Both the position numbers and the translations under genes were made by a program. Of a DNA stretch of 64,000 nt, positions 45,729-57,700 are shown one piece after another. Under the pieces are notes generated by a model. That model was given only the letters and a program-made list of their open reading frames with translations. It was not told the DNA's origin and made no database searches. Position 1 is the stretch's first letter, and each line of letters opens with the position of its first letter. Source of the DNA: Rhynchonema sp. JSB1_4 (Eukaryota > Nematoda > Chromadorea > Monhysterida > Xyalidae); contig JASAMV010007285.1 of the NCBI GenBank assembly GCA_030248065.1, positions 62,001 through 126,000 on the forward strand, read 5' to 3'.

Positions 45729-48700
45729 TCATATTGGCGCTGCCGTTGGCTCGACGAGTATTTCATTGATGGCCACATGCGTGGGCGCACGTGCGGCGAA
45801 CAACACCGCCGCCGCTATGTCCTCGGGATCGAGCACTTTGTGCGCACCCAGTGTACCGTCGTATTGTTGACGAGCCTGGCAGGTGATGTCTACTGGTATA
45901 CGTATACGTGACGACATGGCCCGTACCCAGTCGGGGGATATTACGCAATGTCGCTCAGCGCGTGCATTGGGTGATGTTTTCGAAACGGTGTAAAGGTCAG
46001 TTGGGCGTAAAGGTCGGTGTAAAGGTCGGTGGAAAGCTCGGTCGACAGCTCAGTGTGATAGACCTCGGTGTAAACTTGAAACATTCCACGTTAATAACAG
46101 GCAACGTTTCACGTTTACACCGAGCCACGCCGACCGAGCTTTCGACCGAACTTTACACCGACCTTTACGCCCAACTGACCTTTACACCGTTTCGAAAATT
46201 CCACCCATTGACCGTGGCTCCATTGTGCCCCGCCAAGCACCGGCCGGTGACGAACTCGGTGCGTTTGCACAAGCAAAAAAAGCCGGTTTTCACATTTTTG
46301 GAGTGACTTGGCCATCTCGTTCATGGGCACGGACGATGACCTGGTGCGCCACCCGTCGTCGGTGAAAACAGAAAGGCGTTGCCAAAAACAGGCTGCGTGA
46401 CAAAACATCCAGGTACCGACGTGCATTGTGGGCTTCTTACATCTACCTGTGTGAGTAATTGAAACACGTTGAAAGATTGTGATTAACGCGCGACCAAGTG
46501 ATAAACAAATGTCTCATGACGCAACGTTATTCTCGATGTTTCACACACACACACACCTGCATATCAGTGCTTCGTCCGGCCAATTCGGTCTGCACATCGC
46601 CCGGTTGTATGCAGGTGACCTTGATGTTGTGCTCGGCCACCTCCTCCCGCAGCGCATTCGACATGCCTTCGATGAAGAACTTGGTGCCCGAATACACCGC
46701 CAGACCAGGGAACGCCTGTATGCCGGTATGCGGGCAAATTTACCACACGTGATCGTAAGGTTGATATTTTTTGCGAAATTTCGGAAAAAACAAAAATCAA
46801 ATATGTGGACACGAACCCGTCGGCCGGCATCGGACGAGATGTTGATGATGTGGCCGGCCTTGCGCTCAACCATGCCCTTGATGGTCGCGCCAATACAATT
46901 CACTGTGCCCTGCATACACAAACATTCACTTGTTGTTCAGTCATTGTGAAACATCAGCCAGGAAGCGCCAACCTTGCAGTTAACGTTGATCTGCGTCTCC
47001 CACTGGTCTTCGGCACAACTCTCCATCTTCGTGTAGTACATAATGCCGGCGTTGTTCACCAGAATGTCGATGTCCCCAAATTGGGCGTGCGCTTTACGCA
47101 TCAACTCACCCACCTACAGTGTGGCCCGAAAGTAGCTTACTATAGTGAATGGAGATCCACGCGCGTAGCCGGCTGCTTGCATATTATTGGAGTAACATCA
47201 GCCCCCGCGCACGCAACACAGCCAGCATGAGCTTATGTTTCACCAATGTTATATAAACAGTCTGCTGGCGCGCTTTCTTCAATAAAGAACGGTGTGTCCC
47301 AACAAGCAAAAAAGTCCTTGGTTAAAAAAAAACAAAAATTAAGCATGGGATAATTTCGACTTTTTTGTCCCCAAAATGCACGAAATATGCTCAATTTTCA
47401 CCCCGCAACGCAAAAATGTTCTCCCGAATGTAATTTATAACCACGTTTTAGTCCCTTGTTCTCAATTCCTCCAACACCTTTGGTAAACTTGTCGTTCAAG
47501 TTTCCTATACAGACAGATACTTTCCCTTCATTTTTTCTTCGATACTGGAAACAGTTCACTACGCCGACTTTAAAAAAACAAAAACTTGCTTTTTTAAAAA
47601 AGAAAAACACGACTTTTTCTTTTTTCAACGCTGAGGAACCGTACTGCGCGTCGTCAGACACATGCCTAATCGGTCAGTGCTTGGTGATCGGTCCGGTGTT
47701 GCTGATCGAACCTCTTGCAAACAAAACTGATTCCACTAAAGCGAAAAGTTGTTCCTTGAATAGGCATTGAACATCTCGACATATGTAGGTATGCAGCTAT
47801 TGTAAACCAGAACCTGTTGTAAACATCAGCAGTCAAACACCAAGAAGCGACCGATTCAGGGCGGGCCGATCACCAAGTGGGTGGGACACCGGCCACATAA
47901 TCCAGTGTCAAAACCTAGTCAGGTTACTACTGACTTGAGTCTCCTAAATTGACCAACCTGTTCGCGATCGGTGACGTCACAGGACACGGCGTAGGCGATG
48001 CCGTTGTTCTCCTTGATTTTTTGGCACAAACTCAACAATCTGAGGCGTAAAATAAGGATCTCACAGTTTTCTAAAATGCGCAAACTGCGCGGACAGCAAC
48101 CAAAAAGTAGGTCAAGACCGACTTGTCCTCGCGTCGGGCGGCGATGACCACTTTGGCGCCACCTTCGACCGCCAATTTGTACGCGATCGATACACCGATG
48201 CCGCCACTCGCACCCGTGACGATGCACACACGACCCTCGAGTGGTTGTGCTGCAATAAAGCTTGGTCACATATGTATGATGGGCATGATAACAGGGACCA
48301 GTGGCACGAGTTTGTAGATCACTGGTTACCTACATACTGAACATTTGAGGAAGAGCACTTTGAGCAAGTGAAAAAGAGCAGGGCCAAAAGAGCAGAGCAC
48401 TTATTTTGTGCCAATGGCCTAGGCTTAGGCTGATTTTGGTATCAGGCTTAGGCTTAGGCTTAGGCTTACACTTAAGATTAGTTTTGTGTTTGGGCTTAGG
48501 CTTAGACTTAGGCCTATTCGTTTTTAGGTTCTGCTCTTTTGGACTCTGCTCTTTTTCACTTGCTCAAAGTGGTCTTGCTCAAATGTGCTTTGCTCAATTG
48601 CCCGTCCGCCATCCCAATGTGCCAGACAGCGACCGAAGTTTTGGCCCGTTTCCCCAGATTCACAGCACGCTCAGAAACAGCGCAGTGATAACGAGGGAAA

Positions 48701-51700
48701 GACCAAGGATTACGTGAAACATCAATACCAACAACAACACACCGGCGGTGGCCAAAGGCCTGGGCATCTGTCCCTGCGAGACCATGCGTTTCAGCCAACG
48801 ATGGAAGACCTTCTCGTTCAGATCCGGGTACGTCCAGCCCAACTCTGTCAGCAGCGCGTCCGTGTTGTCGCGGCGCAAAGTCGGCTGTAGATCGACTGTG
48901 AACGCTTTCTCGTCGCTGTGATAAAATGGCAAAAAATTTGTTTGGCTCACGATTGAAAATATACCGAAAGTGGCATATCGAGCTTGGTGATCGAATCGGG
49001 AACGGATCAGCTCTGCCTTGGTCGCGCCACGCTACTCTGGCTTTTTTGTTGAGAACATTATTCCAAGATTATCGCTGATCCCAGTGTACAACCGACCAAA
49101 AAGTAATTCAGGCACATCGGAAGCAATTTTTTGTATCATCAGTTCTCAACAAGATCCCGAACGCGCAAGAGACAAGGCAGGCGGGCGGGAGCGATCCGAT
49201 CCTAGAGAGAATCAGATCACAAAGTTTGATATCGGACAAAATATCAACGCGATCCTTTTGATTGACGGATTGTCAGAGCTGATGTGATTGAGGGAGCACA
49301 CACACGAGCCGGTGTGTGATGTTTTAGTTTACATGACCACCACCTCCACAACCACGGCAACGAAACTCAGTTTGGTTTTGAGAAGCTGGGAAATCCTGAG
49401 ACACACAACTCACTGCAGATAGAGCTCGAGCAATCGATCAAGCATGCGAAGGTTCGGGTTGGAATCGGATACCGACAGCGCCTTGCCGATGCTGAAACAT
49501 TTGTGGTGAATCATAACCAAAAGTTTGTTGTTCCAGATTGTTTTAAGGCAATCAGCGTTCTGTGCTAAGAAAAGCAACATTTATCGTGTGTATGTACATA
49601 TTGTCGTGAACAGGCGAAAACTTCCGATGCCGAATAAACCCAAGAAGTGGTTGGATGGAACTTATGTTTCGGCTGGGGGTTTTATATAAATATTGCTTCT
49701 TCCGATACCGATGATAGGAACCACAGCGTATAGTCTGTCCATCAGCTCATGTCATTATGTGATGCTGCTGGCCGATTTGTTCCCTTCCTCCACGTTCTAA
49801 TGAAAGAGAAATTGAGAAAAATTCTTTTTGTTACTAAATTGCTGTTTTTATGAAATCGACGTTTTATCGATTTTAATGTAGTTTAATTTTAAATTTGATC
49901 GAAATCAATCTTTTCGACACATTTTATTCTTTTTTACTTTTTTTGCAAAATCGCTCACACTCAATTTCTCTTTCATTAGAACGTGGAGGGAGGGAACAAA
50001 CCAGCCAGCAGCAACACAAAGTGCCATGAGCTGGTGGACGGACTATACATTACATACCTGGCCTTCCAGTCACTGTACGAGATGAGACTCATTTCGTATC
50101 CGAATTGTTTCAAATGACTGACCACCTTCTTCCAAGGTGGCGGACTGCGATTGACCAGATGGAAGATCTTGCCGACGTCAGTGGTGAAGCGCTCGGTGGC
50201 GATTTTGGTGATGAAACGCGCCGTAAAGTCGACCGGCGTCATTTCGCACGACCTGCACACGCATAGACATGTACAGTAGTTGTGCAAAACAATAAGTCAA
50301 GTTGTGTGTCAGCGTAATAACTCTTACTGAATAGCTGTTGTTTTGATTTGACTCTATTTCGATTTTGAACTGGATCCATTTGTTTTCCTGCATCTTATGC
50401 AGACCTGTGTATTTCCATAAAGCACAAACGCAATTCAGTGAATTCGAATGACTCCCACCTGAACTGGGCGAGGTTTCAGAAACACTACGTAGGCGTGTCA
50501 TAAAAACCAAGCATGTTCTCAAAACCACAAATTTGCAGCAAAGGTGAACAAATTTCTGCACATCTTCATACCAGCAATGTGCTATACCCACATCGATAAT
50601 TTTTTGTTACTCGCGAAGCTGAAAAAATGTATGATCCCACTTGCCATTGCACAGACGGTGCGAGCCCGATTGACGCAGACCCGTACAACATGAGATACGT
50701 GAAATCGGCTGGGTTCCACATGGCCACCTCAGAATCGGGCGCTTGGTTGCCTGAAATGGAAAGGGGAGTGACTCATTGTCGACTCCAACACCATGTACAT
50801 GCGGGCAAACACAATTCTGACGAAACAGACTTTAACCAGATCAATGCACGCCCACCAAGTCTGTATATGAAGACGGGCAAGCCTCGTTTCTGTGATCGCA
50901 AGACGAGTTGTTCGGCGACCCACTTTGATTGACCGTACCCATCCGTTAATCGCTCCCAAATTTCGCCGAAATCAGCCGTCTCCGGGAAATCCTTGACATC
51001 AGGCGGCACCACTGCGTCGCTACTGAAACATCACCCATTTGTTTGGCCATGTGTGTGATTGTGGGAAAAGACGGACGATCGGCGCCGAACCGACCTGACG
51101 TAGTGCAACGGTTTGACTTTGTTGGCGTAACAGAAGATGATGACGTTCTGCGTGCCGAGCACGTTACCGCCGTGCAGCGCCTGTTGATTACAAAGTCGCC
51201 TTATTGTCTGTCGAACATTCGCAGTACATTGGCTATAAACTGGCATATATACCTGATAGGGATAGATGAGATTGACATAAGCGGCGGCATGAATGACGAA
51301 ATCGACCTCGTAGGACACAAAATGGTAGTCATCATCAGTTAGTCCGAATTGCATCAGGGTCACATCACCTACAGCACAATCAATCAAACAAAAGTTCAAA
51401 CACAATTTTGTGACAAATTGTACGTGAATGCCGTACCCTTGACTACAGTAATCCTGTTGTCGATCCATTCCTTCATTTCGGCGTCCAGCAGACAGAATTT
51501 GGACAGTGCGTTCTTCAGTCGCGCCTCGGCCGATTCGCTCGCTGATTCACGAATCAAACAGATGCATTGAACCTGACAATCAGGTACATTTCGGTGCAGA
51601 TCAGTGAAACACAAGCAAAACAGAACAAGAAATTACTAGGTGCCGGCGATTTCCGTTTGAGGACGCTGTTCCGGTTTGGTTTTGGTTTTTTTTGAGATCA

Positions 51701-54700
51701 AAGAAAGCAAGCGAAGCAAAGTTGGAACGTATAAGGGTGCTTCATGGTCATCCAGTATAATAGTACACAATAAAGTCATACACTTCATTCAGCCCTAAAA
51801 TTCCTCCTCATAAAATCTGCTCTTCAGTTCTGATATCCAAACCTCGCCCATTTGTGTGCCCAACCAACCTTCGAGTATCGCATCAAATCGCGCAGAATCG
51901 TGCTGCCCAGAAATCCAGTAGCGCCAGTCAACAGCACTGTGCCACGGGCAAATCGATCATCGAGCATTTTCACCGATCTCCAGAATGCGCGCAGATGCAA
52001 GTCCATGCTGAGCGTGGTTGGAAGTTGAAATTGGCACTTTGTGCGTGCATTGAAACATCAGATTGTACACACACCAAAACGCGCACGCTCACTCACTGAC
52101 ACCACAAATCACAACATGGAAAGTTACCCAACTGTTTGTCACCAACCTTAGACTGAAAAATAAACAGAGGGATTCTACTTTTGGTTAGTTTTGTCGTGAC
52201 GTGACCATTTATCGTCGTTATGGTATATACGTTAGGCAGAATAGGTACTATCGAGGTGGTGCCAAATGACCACAAATAAAGCCTAAAGCACCGCGCTCGA
52301 CGTACACGGCATCCCTGAAATCGTGTTTCTCCACTTCGTCCTCCAGATTCAACGTCGGTGTGGGCGTCGCACATCGTTGCGTATCGTCCGTCTCCAGCAG
52401 CTGGGCAAAAGACGACACCGATGCGTGCGTGAACAGGTCGCGTACGGCCAGGCGAATGCCGAACTCCTCTTGGATCTTGCCCAGCAGACGCGCAGCCAAC
52501 AGCGAATGACTGCAATTATAATACAACCACCGAATAATTACAAGTTTGTTTATACTGTAACTATAATATCTTCGTTCTCTGAGAGAACAGAGAACAGTTT
52601 CCTGACACTCTTGTTGGCTTTAACGCGTTCGGCAGCCAACCAGCACGCGAGAATTTCTTCTCTGTCCTCACAGAGAAAAAAATATAGTCACAATAGGGCA
52701 TATATACTGATGACTGGAAGTTAAATTTCAGACGCAAGTATAACTCTGTCTTATCAACAGCGTTTGCATGCCCTAAATTTAGACCCCCTAATTTATCGCC
52801 GGACCGTGAACGATCTTGTGCTTGTGTACAAGGTCATTCACGGTCACATACCTGGGGTAACCAAGGAATCCTTCTTTCCATCTCGTGACACCGGCCGCCC
52901 AACCCGAGGGCACTCCCACAGTTTGTGTCGAGTCCATGGCGCGGGTGCAGACTTGTCCGGATACTGGGCCTATCGTGTCGTGGACCTCTGGAACAGGCTC
53001 CCAGAGGACGTCGTCTCTGCTGCCTCAATTGCGGCCTTTAAAACTAAACTAAACTCACGTGGTCGAGACGTAGTTTCTTGCCACATTTCATCAAAATTTT
53101 CAGCTGTCGTTGACTGATCCCCTCAGTCACTGGGTTGCTGCTTTCAGGTCATCATCAATTTTGTTGACATCTGTTATCATCTCGTGTTCGCCATCAATCG
53201 CCGATTTATCGCCTGCCGTTGCTGTGTTGTTTGTTGTTATTGAATCTCTCCGGTACGTTTTGTCGTTTGATCATTCATGATTATAATTTTGTGTGCTATT
53301 TACTGATATTGTCTCTTTTTACTGATATTGTCTCTTTTTAGGTGTTTGCCTGATCTCCTGGAGGTCTTTGCGTGAGCTAACAGATAAAATTTGAATTTGA
53401 ATTTGAACTCCATCGGCTCATGGCACTTTTTATACACACAGCGCATGCAGCAGCACACGCCATTTTCTCAACAAAATGTACACTTTGAGCGAGTGTCATA
53501 CTTTGATGGCCGCTTTGTAATTTACTCGGTTTTCATTAGCTGCTTTACATAACACTTTTCTGCACTGTTGCAAAATTTGGGGATGTTTCAACGGATAACT
53601 GCAGAGAATAGATGCATTCATTGACGGCAGTAATGCAGCATGCAGCCAGTGTGTGCGAGTGCCATGAGCTGGCGGATTGCCTATACTGTACGTAATTGCA
53701 CTGCAAGGCTCTGACATGCAAACTTTCAGTGTTTTGGCCCAGAATCTGCTGTGTTGAAGATAATGTCATTTGGACTGGACCACGATGAGCACAACAAAAA
53801 GTTGTTGTTGTGGGAATTTATTGTTATGCAAATAAAGCAAAGTTTATGGTCGATTCCAAGTGTTTAATTTATAGTCACCAACCCTCCGAGATCAAAGAAG
53901 CTCTCCTGAATGTCGATGTTGTTCAATCCGAGAATGTCCATCCAAACATTGGCCAGTCTTCGTTCGGTTTCGGTCTTCGGCAACGACTCCGGTTCGACCA
54001 TATCTTTCACCGCGTCGACTTTCGGCAATAAATTCTTGTTCACTTTGCCCGTCGCTTTCAGCATCGGCAGGCTGCAACGTAGTATGACAACAACATCGGT
54101 GATGTTTCATTTCTGAACTGTTGTACTTGGCTGTCGCTTGTCTTGATGCGTACAGAACATAAACATCGCGCCTAAGCAAGGGGAGCCGACTACTACGCAA
54201 GTCTGGTGGCCATGCTTTGTACCACAATCAGACCATCAATGATTATTTTATTCTTGTTATCATGCCCATTCAAACACTGTGATATACAGTGAACATCCTT
54301 TTCAGCACTAAGTCGGTCTTGAAATTGGGCGGTTTCTGTGCGTGTATAGTCATAAATTTTGAGCATAAAAGCTTGGCCAGTCCAACTAAATCATAAACTT
54401 TTGTTCGACCGTAAAATTGCAATGTTGAATTGGCGCCCTGCACAACCAGCATAGAAATTGTTGGTCAATGGTCAATGTGCCTGCCATGCCTTCAATGCGT
54501 CATGCACACCCACCTTTCCATGACAATAAAGAACGTCGGTATCATATAGAACGGCAAGCGACGTTTCAGCGTGGCCCTCAGCTCCTTCTTGGTCTTGTGC
54601 TCTTTGAGCACCAAATACGCGGCCAGCTGTTTGTCCTCACCCTCAGCGCCGTGCGCCACAACTGCTGCTTGAATGACAAAGGGCAACTGTAGCAGAGTCG

Positions 54701-57700
54701 ACTCGATTGCCTGAATCAATAGACATAGAATGTTGTTCGCGCCAAAAATTGAAGAGACAAAATGCAAGCACGCAAAAAAATGTCGACGTTGGACAAATCG
54801 GACCTGCAACTCGACCGAGTAGCCCCTGACTTTGACCATCGAGTCGCATCGCCCGCAAATCTCCAGGTTTCCGTCCGACAACAAATAGCCCCAATCGCCA
54901 GTTCGGTAGAGTCGAGGGCCGAACTCGTCCTTCAGATCGGTCGGCGTTTCGATGAAACGTTTGGCGCTGATCTCGGGTCGATTCAGATAGCCGATCGCCA
55001 GTGTTGGACCGCCGACGTAGATCTGGATGCGTTCATATGGCCATCGAGTCACAAACATTGAACTTTTTGGAAGAAAAAGTGCCCGGATTATGCGCCATAC
55101 ATGCAGCACGCGTAACCGAAGACTGGGCTTGCATGAAAGTTGCTGCCACTGATGAAAAATTACATAATAACGGGGAGCGCATGAGCATGAAAAATTACAT
55201 ATATATGTGTTTGGTTGCAGCTGGAAATCCTCAAATCCATCAAACACATAACATCAAATCCACAGCCAACCTCGCCGGATACACCGATCGGCTGTTTCTG
55301 CATCTGTCCATTCAGTATGGCCACCGTGACTTCATCAAACACTTCGCCCGCGGGTGCAAACTGGCGACGGGCCTTCTCTTTGCTCTGCAACACAAACGGA
55401 GTGGGGAATCTTGAGACTTTGGTGCTTTCGGGGTGCCGAAGTTTTCCAAGGCACCCAAATTATATCGTGTCCAAATATTATTGGTCATGTCTGCAAAATA
55501 CGTACATTAGAGCAAAAGGTCTTGCTTTTGAAACATTAAAATGCAGCCTGCAGGCTTATAGTAATGTTGTCAAATCATCTCCTCAATAATAAAATCGTCG
55601 TACACATGCATTAGTTTTCGCGCTCATTTGTGGCTCATGTGTTGGACGACTTTGCAAGATGATTTCACGACAAAACTATTAGCCCAGCTGCTTTTGTGAT
55701 CTGACCGATTGTACGATGAATGGACTTTGGGGGCACACAATTGGGGTTGTGCCTGGAAAACCACGGTGCGATTATACTGGTGTGGGGTGTGACTCTGAAC
55801 CTGGCAAAGCACATGAACATCAATATTGCTCCTACACAGAATAGTTCGGCATTACAGTTGTACACGCTGTACGAAATTACAGTACGACATTGTATAAATT
55901 ACAAAGAACCAGTATCTTAACCTGACCATTACCATACATACATAACTGTCAATCAGACCGTTACTGTAGCCATGCGCCAAAATTTAATTATCGATGTTCT
56001 AACATTTGTGCTCCAGCAGTCCCATCCCAGGCATTACAACATCTAAATTTCATAGCACACCAATACAGTTGTCAAATATACCACTCACAACAGTCCATTT
56101 GTGTCGCTCTCTATGTTTCTGATATAAAGATAGACCCATTCATTTGGGCACGTAGGTATGTACGAGTGTGTCCTACCGTAAACCTGTTAGTACCGTAACC
56201 CACATCAATGTTGCGTATCCAATTGGTCAGATCGCACACGCCAATGTCATGGCATTCGCTGACCGAGTACAGATTCAGTATCTGCACCCAGGGCAGCAGC
56301 ACGTCGGCTGCATCCATCAGCTGTACGGTCACCACCTCGCCGCACAGCCAGATTATGCTGCAATACAGGGGATGGTCACGTGATTGGTGAACACGACATA
56401 CAAAAGACTTACTTCCCTATTGAAACATCACCCTGCAATCATACTTTTAAATATACTGTGTGCCGACAGTCAGCGCGACCCGACCAAACCCGACCTCGAT
56501 GACAAACTCGTTATATCCTTATTCAAAAAGTCACGGCCTGAGAACGGCGTGAGAGTCCAGAACCAGCTCAGAACCGTCCGGTGCATACGCACGACCAAGC
56601 CATAAGCCAACCGAATTGATTCGAACGATTCCCTGATGAAATCCTGTGTCTGCGTATCGATGATTGTCTGCAACAACGACGGCGTGAACAGCACACGCGT
56701 GATCTTGTGTCGCGTCAGAAACTCGCATAGCGCTTGTGGATCGTAGATCACCGTGTCTGGTATGATGTACATCCGCACACCTGCCATACAGTCAAGCCTT
56801 GATATAATGAACCTCTGTGTAGTGAACGATGCTTGGTTCCAACCCCATCCAATTAGCCGTAAAACGAACGCCTGGTGCCCACTCGATAATGTGAATATTC
56901 TTATTTGGTGATCTGTTCACAATCACGTCTTCACAGAGTTGTTGTTGGAATAAAGTTGTTCCTCTGTGAACTGTTTATTCTATAGGTTTTGGTTGAAGGC
57001 ACCGAAATAAAATGTACCAATCCTCCGACTACCTAGTAAACTGCACGCCGACCTGCATAGGTGTGCACCATAAAGTATAGTCCAGCAACACACGCAAATA
57101 TGCAGCCACACTCCTAAAAACGAAAAACCACAAAATCCCTAACCGAACCCACACCCTTTTTTTTTTTTTTTTTCTTCCCCTTCTCCCCCCCCTCCCCTCC
57201 CTCTCCAAATTTTTTTTTTTTTCTTTCCTTCTTCTCCCTTGCACGAAAAATTCATACTTTGGCCACTTCTTTTTCTCTTTCTTTCTTTCGCGGTCTTTTG
57301 CATGCTACCGTAACCCCCAGTCGAACCATTCCAATTTTCATGTCTGAAGCGAGCGCGCACGTTTTCCGCTTTACGGATCAGGCAGATTGACTGCCATAAA
57401 TTCTGCGTTGGTTGTTGTCGGACTTATACCTAATGAGTAGATCATTTCATCTCAATCCACCCAACGTCCCAATGTTTGTGCCTACCCTGGAGAATCGGCC
57501 GCAACATTTCCCAGACGAAGAACACATTGCACGCAACGCGGTCATCGTCCTTGAACGGGTAGTGCACAAAACGCCATTGGTACGACAGCACGGCACCACG
57601 ATGCGGACACATGATGCCTGAATTGGCAAGCTCACTCACAATGAATGTTCTTCTCAATTGTGATTCTGTATGTGCCTAGATCCTGGCTGGTAGTGTGTTC

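Noticed and set aside
45729..48249. Stand-alone SDR gene separate from the NRPS-like gene
   Set aside because: The first SDR exon has no upstream ATG exon of its own except implausible ones, the space upstream is a foldback element, and the phase matches fusion. Kept only as the alternative discussed for 48660-48915.
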